A stretch of 21,900 nt of DNA from Ichthyophthirius multifiliis. Taxonomy: Eukaryota; Ciliophora; Oligohymenophorea; Hymenostomatida. The position numbers were made by a program, and so were the translations under genes. The stretch is taken from NCBI RefSeq assembly GCF_000220395.1, contig NW_004086207.1, positions 1 through 21,900 of the forward strand, in the 5' to 3' direction. This document shows positions 10,213 through 21,900 of the stretch, piece after piece. Each line of letters opens with the position of its first letter. Position 1 is the stretch's first letter. Under the pieces are notes generated by a model. It had not been told where the DNA came from, ran no database searches, and was given only the letters and a program-made list of their open reading frames with translations.

Positions 10213-10263
<51 letters not shown>

Positions 10264-11912
10264 TTTAATATTAATATTATTACTATTATTATTAATATTA
10301 TTTTATTTTTCTTTTATATTATTTTACTATTATTTTTATATCTTTTATTATATGGCTTCATTTGGTACAACTATAATGTTCGTATTGTTTTGCGCTATTT
10401 AAATTTATGGTAGTTTATTTTCATCTGTATTTTTTTATATTGAATCTATATTTTATTTTAAATTAACTAATTTATTATGTTATTGGTCTAATTTTTCCTA
10501 ATTTTCTCCTAATTTTTAAACTAGTTATTTTATTTAAGTAGGAGACTATTATTATTATTATTATTAATTTCTTAATTTTTATCTTTTTCTAATAGCTTCA
10601 GCGAGTAATTTTTCTATTTTTTTCATTTCTTTTTTATATTTTTCATTTTCTCCTCGCAGCATATTACACTCTTCTATCAATTTTGTGTTTTAATTTAATA
10701 TTGTATTAATATTTTCACCACGTATTTTTTTTAGTTTTTCTGATGTAATTTTAATTAAATGAAGTTTTTTAGTCATCCATTTTCCTTACCTTAATAATTC
10801 GTCATTTACTTCATTTGGTTTTTCTTATTTCATCTTTACTATTTCTTTTATATCATCATCTATTTATATATAAATATTAAGATATAAAACAATAATTTAT
10901 AAAAAAATATATATATGTAATATAACAATAAAACATATATAATTATATATTATTTATATATATTTATATATACATTATTTTTTTATAAATTATTTACTTG
11001 TTATAACTTTTTATTTTTAGTATTTTTTTAATTCTTGATTATCTTTTGCTTTTTCTAACATTTCATATAGTTTTCTTCCTACAACAGTTACACTTTCTTA
11101 ATTTTTCATTATACTTTATAATTACTATAATATAAAAATAAAAAATATATCTAAAAATCAAAAAAAATATAAATTTAATTACATTTTAAAATTAAGTAAG
11201 TTTATTAGTATTAAAAAATATCTCAACTTCTGATTTTTTAACTGAATTTTCGAGTACTTTAATTTCTCCATTAAGTTTTTTAAGTTTTTGATATTTCTAT
11301 TCATTTTCATTAGATTCTTTAATAAGTTCATTAAACATATTTTTCAAATTCAACTCTTTTATTGAAATTTTATCTAAAAGAGTTCCTTTTTCCATCTATA
11401 AACTTCTTTTTTTTTAATTCAACATATACCTAAAGTTTTCCAAATTTATTTATTCGTCTTTTGCTGCTTTGCAAGTTTCTTCTTTCGAATCAATTACTTA
11501 TAGTCTTTCTAATAATTAATGTTACATTTTTAATATATCTTAATCATTTTTGAGATTTTCCATTCTAATTTCATTGTGTTTTTTTAATTATTCGTCTATT
11601 TCTTTTTATTTTTATTCGTCTTCCTTTTTTAATGTATCATATTATTTAATATATTCTTAGTTTTTCTTTTCTAAATCTTCATTTACTTTTCTTATTTATT
11701 ATATTTCTTCTTTTAATTCCTTTATTTTTTCATCGATTTCTTTCTCATATTCAATATCTTAATTATCCAGTCTTTCAATAAATTAATTACCAAATATTTT
11801 TGTATTATCAACTACATTAGAGTATTTTACCTAAACTTTTTGGCATTTTTCGTAAAAGATAAGCTTTGATAAACAAATTAATTTATGAAAATAATTTATA
11901 AAATATAAAATT

Positions 11913-11959
<47 letters not shown>

Positions 11960-13975
11960 AAAAATACTTTAAGTCGCTTTAAATCATCTTGATGTTATTT
12001 TAGTATATTTTTTAAATCTTCTTCATGCTATTATTTAACTCTCTCGATTTCATTTGCTAAATCTTGATTTCTTTTATTTTCATACTCTAAAAATATTAAA
12101 TAAATATATTAAATATATATTTCTTATATATATATAACCAATTTTCTATTTATGTAATTCTTTAAGACTTTATATTTTTTCTTTATTATTTTCTTATTCA
12201 TTAATATATTCTTCATATAACCTATTATATTCTTCATTAGACTTGGAAACAAAAGTATCTTTCATTTTCAAATCATTTTCTATACTAATTTTAAAATCCT
12301 TTACAATTAAAATATATTTAAAAAATAAAATATATAAATTAATACTCTATTAATAGTATCCATATTTTATTTATATTAATTATCTAATTTTTAAGTTTCA
12401 ATTTTTTTGGTTTATTCTAATTTCACTACTTCAAACTATAATTTTTTCTTCTATTCATTTTTTTCAATAATCTTCGATATTTTTGCTAAAAAAAGATCAT
12501 TTGCTGTCTATTCTATAAATTATTTATCTTCATTTTTTTAATTTCCTTATTATTATTATATATTATTTCCTTTTTTTTCTTCCAATTTGTTATTATTATT
12601 AATATTTTTATCTATTTTTTCTCCTTATTTAATATTATTATTTTCTATTTTTTCCATATTTTTTTAAATTTCCTAAACTGCCAATACAAACAATTATCCA
12701 TCTTCATCTCCTGTAAATAAATACTAATTATCATATGAAAGTACTATACTAGTAATGGAACTAGAATGCACTGAAATTTCAAAAAAGTCAGGTTATTTTA
12801 AACTAACTTAAACCGAGTTTTAATTTGCTTATTCATACTCTAAAGCCTCGTCATCAATTGGCCAGACTGAAACCCTAATCTTCCCTTTATTAGTTCCCAT
12901 AAAAATGCATTTATGTTTATTTGAAACTGCAATAGAAGTAATATAACAGTCTGTTACTGGAAATTCCGCGACTAATTTTTTTATTTTTTCCTTATTTTTA
13001 TCCCTATATATGCATATATATTTTTCGTTTGAACACCCTATGAATAAGTTTGCATCCTCGCTATTATTATCCTCTTTTTTTAACACATTTAAGTCATAAT
13101 ATATGCAATTATAAATTGAATTTTCCTAGTGTTCGTAGGTCTTCGACATATTCTAGTTTGTTTCTAGAATATTCCAGCAGAAAACATACCCATTCATGCA
13201 CGTAGAGACTATATATATATCATTACTGGCTATACAAATATCCCTTATTAAAGATGGATGTCCTTCTAGAATTTAAGTGGCTTCATAATATATAGTATCG
13301 TATAAAATAATCGCATTTTTTTCATTTGTGACTAAATAATGTCCTCCATGTGCATATTTAACAATCTTACAATTGGTTAAATTGACTTCTTTCAAAGGAT
13401 ATAATTAATCGTTTAAAATCGCGAAAATCTTGAAACCGTTATTGAAACATATGGAGATAAACATGCCAAAAGGATGCAAGGAAATAGACAAAGGCTCTTC
13501 TTTAAAATACTGACTAATGATTCCTTTTTTCTCCTAGTTTTCACTCTAGAAGTAATTCCAGATTTTTACTGTATTATCCTCAGAACATGTTGCGAAAATA
13601 TTCTTTGTAATAGAAGTAGTTATACAGTTTATTTTTTTAAAATGAAATCCAGTACTAAAAAATGGCTATATAGGTGAAATCTCAGCATCTAATTGAAAAG
13701 TATTTAATTAATGATATGCAATACTCCCCACAGGTTCATATGAAGCTATTGTAATAATACTATCGTTACTAGAACTTGATAAATAGAATATTTTATGATC
13801 TTCATTATTAGCCATTTTCATTTCAAAACTCATAGTATTAATTATTTATTAATTTTTCTCTATATCATATATACATATGCAACCTCTGTTTCCACCTAAT
13901 ACAAAACCTCTTTTAGTTGAATTAATACACATAAATTCTAATTCTTATTTATTCATTATTTATTTAGGAGCATTC

Positions 13976-14051
<76 letters not shown>

Positions 14052-14809
14052 TATTGATATATTTAAATATACTTATAAATAATAATTATATATATGTATA
14101 TAATTATATATATATTTTACTCTATCTACATTTTCTTCTTTGTTTCCACTATTTTTTATCATATCATCCATAACATTATTTATTCCGTAAATATCATCTA
14201 TATCTTATTCTCCTAAATTAATTTGGTTTACATGTGCTTCAACTATATTTAAATTTCCGACTTCTATTTCTACAGTTCTTTTTAAAACATCATTTTATAA
14301 AATTAGAATTAGATTTCCTGCTGCCAATACTAAAAGCATTGGAGCGGCTGTAGTAGTTACCCATACATGGTCTAAAAAACGATTTTCTTTTTCAATTTTT
14401 AAAGGAACTAATGGATTATATGATTCTTTGAATTATTTTTCTTAAAAAAAAGCTTCCCACATTCGAAAATAATTTTAACCAGTTATTATAATCTATAAAT
14501 AATATTATTATATTATACACAATTTTTATTCTTACATTTTAATGTTTTGTTGGATGCATAGAAAATTTAGACAAATTAGTTTTTACAGGCATTGAAGCTA
14601 ATAGTTTATCTTTTTTGTAACTCCAAAAATCTAAAATAGGTAAATGAGAACCTCAAGGAAGTAATAATCCACAAGCATAATATTTATCAGTATTAATACA
14701 CACTTGTTTTACGACACCTTTAAAGCCTTAATTAAGGACATGCCAAAATGTTTTTTTATCAGTTTAATATGTAACTACAATCTATATGAAAATAAATATT
14801 TTAATAAAT

Positions 14810-14855
<46 letters not shown>

Positions 14856-15332
14856 TTATTACCATTGCTGGTTTATCATCATTCATTGAAGATTCTCCTA
14901 CTGCTATTATTATGCTTTTATTTTTTAAAAGTTATGCATTCATACATGTAATATTTTTAAAGCGATTTTCTTTTTAAATAAATTAATATTTTTTAGTTTG
15001 CAGATCTTTTATAACTATAATGTTTCCTGTACTAAATATAACTTAACCTTTATTTATATATATTAAATTTAATAAAAAATTTTTATACCATCACCAACTA
15101 CTTGTAATTAATTTTAAATTTATCTACAATTTATTCCTAAAGCAGTATCAAATTATAACGAACAACCATTAACCATTTATCCACCTTAATATATTTTTTT
15201 AACTTACTATTTATTTATTCTTTAATTATATATTTAAATAAATTTTAAATTTTTTACTTCATTTCTTTTTTCTATATATTATTGAAATTTAATTTTTTCT
15301 TGTTCGTCTTCAAAAACTGATTATTCTATCAT
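10117..15332 (-). CDS. CFAP57: CFAP57/WDR65-type axonemal WD40 and coiled-coil protein
   Basis: Eleven exons: 15332-15258, 15206-15089, 15026-14863, 14781-14536, 14492-14121, 13974-12346, 12298-12139, 12086-11968, 11863-11183, 11124-10998, 10859-10117. All phases agree (4434 nt, 1477 aa; animal CFAP57 is about 1250). The N-terminal half carries degenerate WD40 repeats (VVGDGNIIVIKDLQT; NIIITGQNYFRMWE; FATCSEDNTVKIWNY; PLSISLHPFGMFIS; FMGTNKGKIRVSVWP; LFTGDEDGQLFVLAV), in the order seen in CFAP57. The C-terminal half is coiled coil with family landmarks: LENFRYMLNQKKRSLQ, FQNQLQSIMKN, RQGKWMTKKL and IRGENINTILNQNTKLIEECN. CFAP57 acts in assembly of particular inner dynein arms on ciliary doublets (family knowledge). 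A Q/N-rich tail with 17 consecutive Asn codons precedes the end. An in-frame TGA at 14653-14655 (codon 162) interrupts an otherwise intact frame. Acceptors at 11864 and 12299 end in AAAG and that at 15027 in CAG rather than TAG; the two AAAG sites are the least certain. Confidence 0.9.
10213..10263. repeat. (ATT)17 coding microsatellite (poly-Asn)
   Basis: Seventeen perfect ATT units, read as AAT on the minus strand, are in frame with the last exon of CFAP57 and encode a poly-asparagine run about 30 residues from the C-terminus. Shorter ATT runs flank it (10269-10295; 10549-10566). Being 3n, length changes would not disturb the frame. Confidence 0.95.
11920..11954. repeat. (TA)n microsatellite in CFAP57 intron
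   Basis: Uninterrupted TA repeat in the 104-nt intron 11864-11967. Confidence 0.9.
13979..14054. repeat. Long (TA)n microsatellite in CFAP57 intron
   Basis: About 75 bases of AT dinucleotides with a single G interruption near 14033 occupy half of the 146-nt intron 13975-14120. This is the longest dinucleotide repeat in the window, and its exact length is likely to be unreliable in any assembly. Confidence 0.9.
14806..14851. repeat. (TA)n microsatellite in CFAP57 intron
   Basis: TA repeat with one short interruption in the 81-nt intron 14782-14862. Confidence 0.85.
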
Positions 15333-16236
15333 TTATTTTTTAATTTGATTTTTTTATTTTTCTTTTAATTATTTTATTTTCTTTTTTTAAATAAAAATTT
15401 ATATGTATATTATAATATAAATGTTACAAACATTAATATATTTTAATAAAGACAAAAAAAACTAAAATAAAAACAAACAAATATTTTCAATTAAAAATTA
15501 TTTATTTTTTTTTTTAAAAAAAAATGAAATTAATTATGTTTTTATATAATATTTAAAGCTCATTTATTAAATAAAATTACTAATTTTTTTTTTAGTTTCT
15601 AAAAAAAATTAATAATTATTTAAACTATTTAATAAGTTCTAATTATTATAAGAAATTAAATAAAAAAATAAATATTTTAAACTATCAAAAAAAAAAATTT
15701 TTAAATTAAAAAATTATAATTTACAGTCATCATTAGGATGAAAATTTGATAATAATATATAATAATGAATATAAAAAATTTAATTCAATTTTATATTAAT
15801 GTTATTATTATTATTATTATTATATATTATTATTATTATTTTATATATTTATTATTTTTATTATTTTTATTTTTATTTTTTTTTATTTTACCTATAATTT
15901 TTTAATTTTTTTTTTTACTTGTTTTTATTTTATTTTATTTTTCTTATTTTTAGTTTATTTAATCATTTTTATTTATTTTACTCATTTTTATTTTATTTTA
16001 ATCATTTTTATTTTATTATTTTATTTATATTTTTTATATTTTTTATATTATTTAATTTTCTTTATTTAACAAAACATTTTTATTTTATAAATTTTATAAT
16101 ATATTTTAATAATATTATAAATCTTTTTTTATTTTTTAATTATATATATATATTTTTTTAACTTAATTTAATAAAAAAAAAATCACATACATAACTTACA
16201 TAAACTTTTAAATTTAGAAGAAATAAAAAATATACT
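15333..16236. other. Intergenic T-rich spacer between FARAT-type gene and CFAP57
   Basis: About 900 bases without a credible gene. On the plus strand 15800-16160 is strongly T-rich (pyrimidine-biased) with TTA and TTTTA repeats. The first few hundred bases above 15332 should contain the CFAP57 promoter. A plus-strand open stretch near 15919-16161 would encode almost only Phe, Ile, Leu and Tyr and is not credible as a protein. Confidence 0.65.
15802..15841. repeat. (TTA)n microsatellite
   Basis: Two TTA/ATT runs (about 15802-15822 and 15827-15841) are separated by a short TA tract. They lie in the intergenic spacer, so unlike the run at 10213 this one is non-coding. Confidence 0.85.
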
Positions 16237-19200
16237 TCACAATTTAGCAAAAAGCGGATATTAAGCTAAAACCGCATGTTTTGCAAATTCACTAGCAGTG
16301 ATATTTTACGATATTTATTTTTTTAAGAATCTCTACATTTAATTTACTAATTCATTTAGCTATTCCTCATTAATAAGACAAATGACCTTTTCCCCAATCA
16401 ATAGTCCGTTCTAATCTTTTTAACTAACTACCTATAAGAACTTCATTGCCTTAAATTTATGAATAGCATTTTTAATCACATCCAAAGAACAACTTTCATG
16501 ATGTTATAAATACCTTTCATCATGCATACTTTCACAAAACCATTAAATAGACTATTAGAATTATTTTTAATCTACCTATTTTTGTTTCTAATTTAACAAA
16601 GTATACATATAAATCATAACCGACCAATAACTTTCAATAATTGGCATCACAAAAGTACAATAAAAGCCAATTTAATTTTCATCCAGAGCCTTCACAATAT
16701 CATTATTTTCTATAGAAATAACATTAAACTACACCATTTTTTATAACAAAACATTTTTGAATTCTTCCTAATTTCTTGGAATGTTTTAAACCACAAATTC
16801 CTTATCAAAAAGATTAATTAAAAATTAAACTTCCTCCCACAGTCTTTTTGCACTAATTCCTTCTTAAAATGCAATATGAGATCCGAAAGCACTCAAGACT
16901 AGACAAACAATTGCCTCCAAAATGAAAATATGTATAATTCCATTTCTATAATAGTGTAACATAAGAACATTCTTATATTCAGTATCTGAAGTAAGCTCTA
17001 CTTAGAAAATATTCTTTTTACTCTTAATCAAAATTCCTTTTAGAAGATTCAAAGCAGTTTTGACAACCTAAGAATACCCCATCATATCATTCGAGTTTGT
17101 TATATTTCCTCCCCTTTCTATTATTCTTTAACATAACCATTATACTTAAGTAATCAAAGCGTCTTCAGTGATTCCTTTTCTACATGAAAGTATAATAGAA
17201 GCCACTATACTGGTAGATGTACATACTAACTATGCAGTTTATTTATATTAAACTTAATAAGATAAACTCTAGACTACCTATTTTCTTTGGTCTTAACTTT
17301 AAAGATTTAAAGAAGGAAACTTATTTTACTAATACGCAAGTATACTTATCGGCTCACATATATGAATAAATATCTTCCCATAGTTTTAGTTTAGAGTTTT
17401 CAAAGCTTTTATAAGTCTCGGAAGAGATTCCTTTATTTTCTCCTCCCCTAATAATTCATAAGGGAAAGTATCACCTTCTAATACTTTTTCATAGTTCAAT
17501 GTTATAGGAACTACTTTTGCATCTGGAATTCTCTAATCGAAAACTGCATCACATAAAATTCGCATAATACCATGTTTTGGTTGAAGCATTTTTCCACTTC
17601 TAGATCTAGTACCTATAAAAAAATAATTATAATTATAGATATATATATATATATATATTATTTATATATTTTTGTTTTTATACTTATATCTTTACATTTT
17701 TTTATTTTTTACCTTCAATAAAGAATTCTAACATACAATTTTCTTATAAAAGTAATTTAATATATTCATTAAAAATTGCTTTATAAATAATATTATTTTT
17801 TGAATTTCTTTTCATAAAAAAAGCACCATTAGCCCTTAAAATATGATGGACAATTTAAACATTTAGGAAATCTTCGGAGGCGGCAATATGTGGTGCTTAT
17901 AATTTATAAGCAAAGAAAATATAAGAAACGAGTAGAAAATCTAAATATGATCTATGTGTGGGCATCATTATTAGAGGTCCATTTTTAATAGTATTATAAT
18001 TTTAAAGCAGAAGTAATTATTTATCATCAATAACAATTTTTTCATATATTTATTAAAAGAGCTTTTTTAAAAGCCAGCCCATCATTCTAACATAAGACAT
18101 TTAATAATTCGAAACCATTTATTTTATAATATTCTCAACTTCCTTATTAACTTAATTTATAATAGAGTATTTTTTCACTTATTATTATTAAGATTTTTAT
18201 TAGATAGTTTACTATATAGCATTCTATACAGAAATTGAGTTTATTAATAGAAGTCTATATTCTTAAAAACTTTTAGTTTTAAAGTTTTTACCAGAAGTAA
18301 GAGCCCAGTTAACATCGGAAAAATAGGAAAGCGAATTTATTGTATAACTATTAATATTTAAAATATTATTTTTATTAGAAAAAGGGGGATCTATATGTTC
18401 ATTTAATATAAATCTTTAAATACCCCAATTATACATAAGGAGATATTATTCCCAATTAATTCTGGAGACGTCCAAATAAAACATATCAAGTTCTTCTTTT
18501 TATAATTATTTAGCTAAATTATCAATTTTACTAGTATCGAAAATAAATTATCTAACAACAAAAGGTTTAAACATATCACTTATATTTTCAGATTTATAAA
18601 CCATCTAAAAAATAATTATGTATAAATAAATATATAAATATATAAATATATAAATATATAAATATATAAATATGTAAATATATAAATATACATATTTATA
18701 TTTTAATAAATATTTTTTTATATATTTTTATAATTTACATTAACAAATCTTGCCGCATTTTTTTTCATTTAACTATTTCCAAAAATACTAGCAATTCTTT
18801 CAAAAGCATGTGCTTATATTCTTCTTTTATATTTATAAAATTTTAGTTATTATTAATTTGTAATAAGTTTAACACTAATATTTGATACTTATTTTTTAGA
18901 AGGATTATTTTTCCAATAAAGTGAACATTATTTATGTGTTAATTTCCATTCTACTGGGTTTTTGAAAGAAGTTCCACAATTCATCACATTAACACTCTAA
19001 TTCACTGCATATAGAGCACTAGACACTATAATTTAATCACTAACACAGTCTACAGGTACAATATCTGCTATACTCTTCTCATCAGCCTCTAAATATCTAA
19101 TCATTCCTATTCCACAGAGTAAAAAGGTTGCCGAAAGTGCTGTTACTCCTTCCACCCATCCATATTAAGGTTATTAGACACTTGCCCCAATAATAGACGG

Positions 19201-19971
19201 TCTTAAAATAGTTATTGTCATATTAGGAGGTTTATATTATTCAAGTATTCTTTCAACTAAAGCCTTAGTAAAGACATATGTATTAGCATAATTTCCTAGA
19301 ATACTTTTAGTTTGAATTTCCAATTCTTAGGGTGATAATTAGATTAAATTTTTGTAATCTACCATTGGATCACTGGAAGAATTATTATATATTTTCTCCT
19401 CGATAAAGCCGTCCATATTAGAATTGACATAACATGTAGAAACATGCATAAAATTTTCAAGTTTTTAGCATTTTTTGGCTACTTCAAATATTCTTAATGT
19501 ACCTTAAATATTAGATTATATAGCTTCTTCTAGTTTGGCATTAAAATCAATTGAAGCTGCACAATTTATTATTATATTGCAGTTTTAAAATATATAATTT
19601 TAATCTTAAACTGAAAGTCCTACATTATCTGCTAATAAATCGCCTATGTAATATATATTCATATAAATTATTATATATATATATATATGTATATAGATAT
19701 TACCTTATACTACCATTACTTTTTAAGATATATAATTATAAAAGTCTGATTTTAAAGATTATTTCATTTATATGAATATTTCGGAGTCCAAAACTTCTTT
19801 TTTAAATCTTTCTTAAGCTGTAGTTGTTTTCTTTGTTCTAATTAGTACAATTATTTTTTTAATTTAGGGCAAACTTCTTAAATATTTCTCTAAAATTACT
19901 TTTCCGAGGAAACCTGTTATTCCGGTTAAAAAAATCACTTTTTCTTAATAAAAATCTAGTACTTTAGTCAT
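16237..19971 (-). CDS. FARAT: Fatty acyl-CoA reductase / DHAP acyltransferase fusion, PTS1 end
   Basis: Exons 19971-19704, 19643-18739, 18604-17713 and 17612-16237 (introns 60, 134 and 100 nt) join in phase to 1146 aa, ATG 19971 to TGA 16237-16239. The N-terminal half is a fatty acyl-CoA reductase of the extended SDR type: nucleotide-binding TGITGFLG (16-23), HVSTCYVN (Ser about 158), YVFTK (Tyr 212, Lys 216), LRPSIIGAS, then a FAR C-terminal domain around the exon 2/3 boundary. The second half is a GPAT/DHAPAT-family acyltransferase with motif I THRSYLD (His about 608, Asp about 613), NGAFFMKR, IEGTRSRSGK (about 687-696) and VPITLNYE. The chain ends LFAKL; AKL fits a type 1 peroxisomal signal. 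This arrangement matches the bifunctional FARAT protein described from Tetrahymena, which makes both precursors of ether lipids: fatty alcohol and 1-acyl-DHAP. Nothing is truncated. Peroxisomal location and ether-lipid role are inferred from family and signal. Confidence 0.92.
17638..17658. repeat. Short (TA)n tract in FARAT intron
   Basis: TA repeat in the 100-nt intron 17613-17712. Confidence 0.8.
18629..18690. repeat. 8-bp tandem repeat in FARAT intron
   Basis: About seven copies of an ATATAAAT unit, one with a T-to-G-type variant (ATGTAAAT), lie within the 134-nt intron 18605-18738. It is the only clear tandem array here with a unit longer than three bases. Confidence 0.85.
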
Positions 19972-21900
19972 ATAATTATTTGTTTTTTGTATTATAAATG
20001 TAATTAAATTATATTAAATAATTAATATTTTTTTTTTTATTTTAAATGTATTTAATAAAAAAAAAAATTAAAATTTATACATATATATATCTTCTTTTTA
20101 AATATTTTTTTTTTTAAAAATAAAAAAAAATTAATTTTATATATATATTTAATACAATACTATATCAGAATTAAAATATATATATATATTTTATAATTTA
20201 TTTAATTTTAATTTTTATTTATAAACTTAAATAGAAACATACTTTTTATATATGTAATATTAAAATAAATATAGAATTTTTAATAGTAAAATAAACATAA
20301 TTTTATATATATAAATTTATTTATTTTGTAGATTTAATTTATATTTTATATTTTTATTTTTATAATGTCATTTTTTTATATATTATTATATTATAATTGT
20401 TATATTTTATAATAATTTTTCTTTTTATAATATAAATATTCAAAAATGTTAAAATAATTTTATTTTTTATAAAATTGTCTTTTAATTTTTTTGGGGATAA
20501 AATTAAATAGAAATTAAGTATATTTTAAATTAAAAAAAACAAACAAATTTATTTTATAAAATAATTTTTTATTTATAATATACAAATTTGTTATATTTTT
20601 TATAAAATAAAATAAATTAATTATATTTTATTTTTATATGATTATACAATAGGTCTAAAATATTTGATAACACCAAAATTAAATAAAATATTATATATAT
20701 AAAATTAACTTCATATTATAAAAATAATAATATAGGCTATTTAAAAAGACCGCGTAAATAATATAACACTTTCTACAATTTATAATAAATAAAATTAAAA
20801 TATTGTTCTATTTTAAATATAATTTCAGGGTGTATAATAAATTTTTGAATTAACTATATATAATTTTTAAAAAATATATATATTCAATATTATTTAATAA
20901 CAATTATTTATTTAAAATCTTAAAATAAAGCTATAATTGAATTTATTAATTAAATTAGTTTTTTTTTTTTTTTAATAGGACAATATTATAAATATTAAAA
21001 TTTTAATTAATTTTTTATTTTAAATTTTAAGATAAGTATATTTATCTATTTTTAGCAATCAATTATTAGAAAATAATGATTTATTAGAATAAAATATAAA
21101 GAAGTATATATCCTATTGTAAAAAATTGAATTTTATATAATTAAATTTATATTAAAAATAAATACTTTCATTTTGTTAACTTAAAAATATTTTAAATTTT
21201 TTATTTATATTTAATATAATTTTTTAAAAAAAAAATATAAAAATAAATATGTATTCAAAATATAATAAAATATATATAACAAAATAAAAAATATAATATA
21301 AAATAAAAAATCATAGATATTATACAAATTTATTTTTATAATTAATGTTTTCTTACTAAAATTAATATTTTAATTAAATATAAATTTGTTGCTATAAATA
21401 AAAAAAAATACTCATTCTTTATTAAATTTATAGATAATATAAATAATGTATTACTATTGAATATAAAAATAAAAGATTATTGTTAAAATATATATTTAAA
21501 TAAATTTAAAATAAAAAACATTATTTAAATATTATATAAGTAGAAAAATTATATAAAAAAACATCAAATCAAATTAAATAATATTATATTAATATATAGT
21601 ATATAATATTGAATATTTTATACATTTTTTTAAAAAATACTAGTTTAATTCATAAAATTGAAAAAAATGAAAAAATAATAAATTTATTAAATAATAAATT
21701 TATAGTAATTTAAAGTATTTAAAAAATAAAAATATTATAAGTTAATGTGTTATTTATTAATATAAATAAATAAGAATAAAATAAATATACATATATATAT
21801 ATATTAATAATAAAATATATATAAATATTTAAAATTTTTATATATATTTATATATATATAAATTTATATATTTAAATATTTATATATTTTTATAATTACT
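19972..21900. other. Gene-free AT-rich region upstream of FARAT
   Basis: Nearly 2 kb with no reading frame of protein-like composition on either strand, no tRNA-like B box and no telomeric repeat. The part just above 19971 should hold the FARAT promoter. The only locally less AT-rich piece is about 20640-20780, which contains an ATTTTAGACCTAT motif (minus strand, 20649-20661) and a GACCGCG at 20748-20754. A short inverted-repeat-like GATAAGTATATTTATC lies near 21031-21046. I see nothing else. Confidence 0.6.

Noticed and set aside
13474-13677. Plus-strand 67-codon frame inside CFAP57
   Set aside because: It is antisense to a well-supported WD40-coding exon (12346-13974), whose minus-strand frame shows family motifs.
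15919-16161. Open 80-codon plus-strand frame starting MFLFYFIFL
   Set aside because: It is almost entirely Phe, Ile, Leu, Tyr and Asn, produced by T-rich repeats. It has no charged pattern, no family resemblance and no neighbouring exons.
4578-19971. Minus-strand operon of five genes
   Set aside because: Gaps of 253-904 bp, many introns and unrelated functions indicate separately transcribed eukaryotic genes; the shared strand is probably chance.
1-21900. Plasmodium-like or mitochondrial origin because of extreme AT content
   Set aside because: Conserved PGK, CFAP57 and FAR positions are encoded by TAA and TAG, which points to the ciliate nuclear code. Nuclear introns and cytosolic, peroxisomal and axonemal genes exclude an organelle.

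Overview
The window reads as macronuclear DNA of an oligohymenophorean ciliate, most likely Ichthyophthirius multifiliis or a close relative. It is extremely AT-rich. Recognisable proteins are continuous only when TAA and TAG are read as glutamine and TGA is the sole stop. Introns are short (39-146 nt in the confident models), GT-AG and almost pure A+T. The genus is an inference; the genetic code is seen directly, for example in conserved PGK positions encoded by TAA or TAG.

Layout. 1-688: AT-rich spacer. 689-4552 (+): a glutamine-rich EF-hand protein with a firm 3' two thirds and an unresolved 5' end. 4578-6168 (-): a CFAP97 (Hemingway)-domain protein whose stop lies 25 nt from the stop of the EF-hand gene (tail to tail). 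6422-7684 (-): intronless phosphoglycerate kinase. 7685-8372: spacer and PGK upstream region. 8373-9807 (-): alpha/beta hydrolase, three exons. 10117-15332 (-): CFAP57/WDR65-type axonemal WD40 and coiled-coil protein, eleven exons. 15333-16236: T-rich spacer. 16237-19971 (-): fatty acyl-CoA reductase fused to a DHAP-type acyltransferase (FARAT type), four exons, ending in a PTS1-like AKL. 19972-21900: 1.9 kb with no recognisable gene. Five of the six genes are on the minus strand.

Functionally these are ordinary ciliate genes: glycolysis (PGK), ether-lipid synthesis in peroxisomes (FAR-acyltransferase fusion), cilia (CFAP57, CFAP97-like) and probable calcium binding (EF-hand). They do not form a pathway or operon. 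I found no mobile element, virus-like element, CRISPR array, rRNA or tRNA.

Three genes carry one anomaly each: a reading-frame change at an A9 run in the EF-hand gene, one surplus base in an A8 run in the hydrolase, and an in-frame TGA at a probable Gln position in CFAP57. Two of the three sit in homopolymers, so consensus error is the simplest explanation for those. The TGA is the one most worth checking. I did not find a convincing undescribed system; the most informative items are the fusion enzyme with its peroxisomal signal, the long uncharacterised C-terminus of the CFAP97-domain protein, and the 25-nt convergent gene junction.
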